From positions 6,882,001-6,946,000 of the forward strand of contig CM059584.1 of the NCBI GenBank assembly GCA_030407085.1: a DNA stretch of 64,000 nt, in the 5' to 3' direction. The position numbers and the translations under genes are program-made. Below are positions 63,640 to 64,000 of this stretch, piece after piece. The DNA is from Trichopria drosophilae. Taxonomy: Eukaryota > Arthropoda > Insecta > Hymenoptera > Diapriidae. Below the pieces are notes generated by a model that made no database searches, had not been told where the DNA came from, and was given only the letters and a program-made list of their open reading frames with translations. Every line of letters starts with the position of its first letter. The first letter of the stretch is position 1.

Positions 63640-64000
63640 CATTATCGTAATTTTTCGATGACCTTAATGGCACCGTCGCATAATTTTCTTGATTTTTCTC
63701 GAATTTGTTGAAAAAGTTTACGCTGCGGGAAGACAGTCGTCAATCACATTTGCGGCACTTGGCTTGTTGAAAGGATAAAATAATTATTGTATGGAGAAAG
63801 TTTCGAACGTTCGAGATCGATACTGGATTCTGTCGGCAGATGCGACTAGTCGAATATAAATTCGAATGGGGAGACCCGTACTTGTATGTGATTAATTCAC
63901 TGATCTGGGCATTAAAGTGGGCGTTATAACGTGGATGGATAGGCTAGATATGCAGGCGATTAGCTGGTGGTATTTTCTATTATTTGCGGTCATTGGACGA
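63640..64000. promoter_or_regulatory. G+C-richer island at the window edge
   Basis: Raised G+C with no repeat signature (for example CGCTGCGGGAAGACAG, GGGGAGACCCGTAC), cut by the window end. Candidate conserved non-coding element; no coding support. Confidence 0.25.

Overview
This window looks like a piece of an insect (at least arthropod) nuclear genome. It is strongly AT-rich, has eukaryotic splice signals with a CTAAT-type branch site, a short interstitial run of CCTAA (the insect telomere motif), very long microsatellites, a ~270-bp satellite array and many small inverted-repeat transposons. Nothing bacterial, viral or organellar was recognised. The order cannot be fixed from the sequence.

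Only one convincing host coding segment was found: a 126-bp phase-0 internal exon on the + strand (41311-41436). Its 42 residues look like part of a spectrin repeat of the kind found in Trio/Kalirin/Dbl-type Rho exchange factors. No neighbouring exon was found, so the window is best read as two very long introns of one + strand gene: at least 41 kb upstream and at least 22 kb downstream of the exon. The upstream intron holds a textbook zero-length exon (TTTCTGTTTCAG directly followed by GTAAGT, junction 15122/15123). This is the signature of recursive splicing, which is known from long fly introns, and it lies on the same strand as the exon.

The rest is non-coding. Islands of higher G+C without repeats stand out near 2.9-3.4, 9.3-9.6, 13.2-13.7, 16.6-17.0, 19.1-19.9, 23.6-24.1, 27.2-28.0, 29.9-30.3, 34.8-36.3, 37.0-37.2, 44.2-44.8, 48.6-49.0, 56.4-56.8, 59.0-59.7 and 63.6-64.0 kb. 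They are candidates for conserved intronic regulatory elements; one has a cluster of GATA sites and another a palindromic CArG box.

Mobile DNA is abundant. There are PIF/Harbinger-like elements with 3-bp target duplications (3949-5010, 31060-31902, and a short relative at 60383-60676). The one at 31060 is nested inside an older ~0.84-kb transposon (30713-32390) and splits its transposase-like reading frame. There is also a piggyBac-like MITE with TTAA duplications (51475-52160), a TA-flanked MITE (50234-50437), two elements ending in GGGTGC (42573-42874 and 55937-56246), a tRNA-headed SINE (about 1960-2216), and other inverted-repeat remnants. Tandem DNA comprises about 72 perfect copies of a TTCTTG hexamer (11818-12247), a seven-copy satellite (17013-18968) and a 657-bp (GA)n tract (58101-58757).
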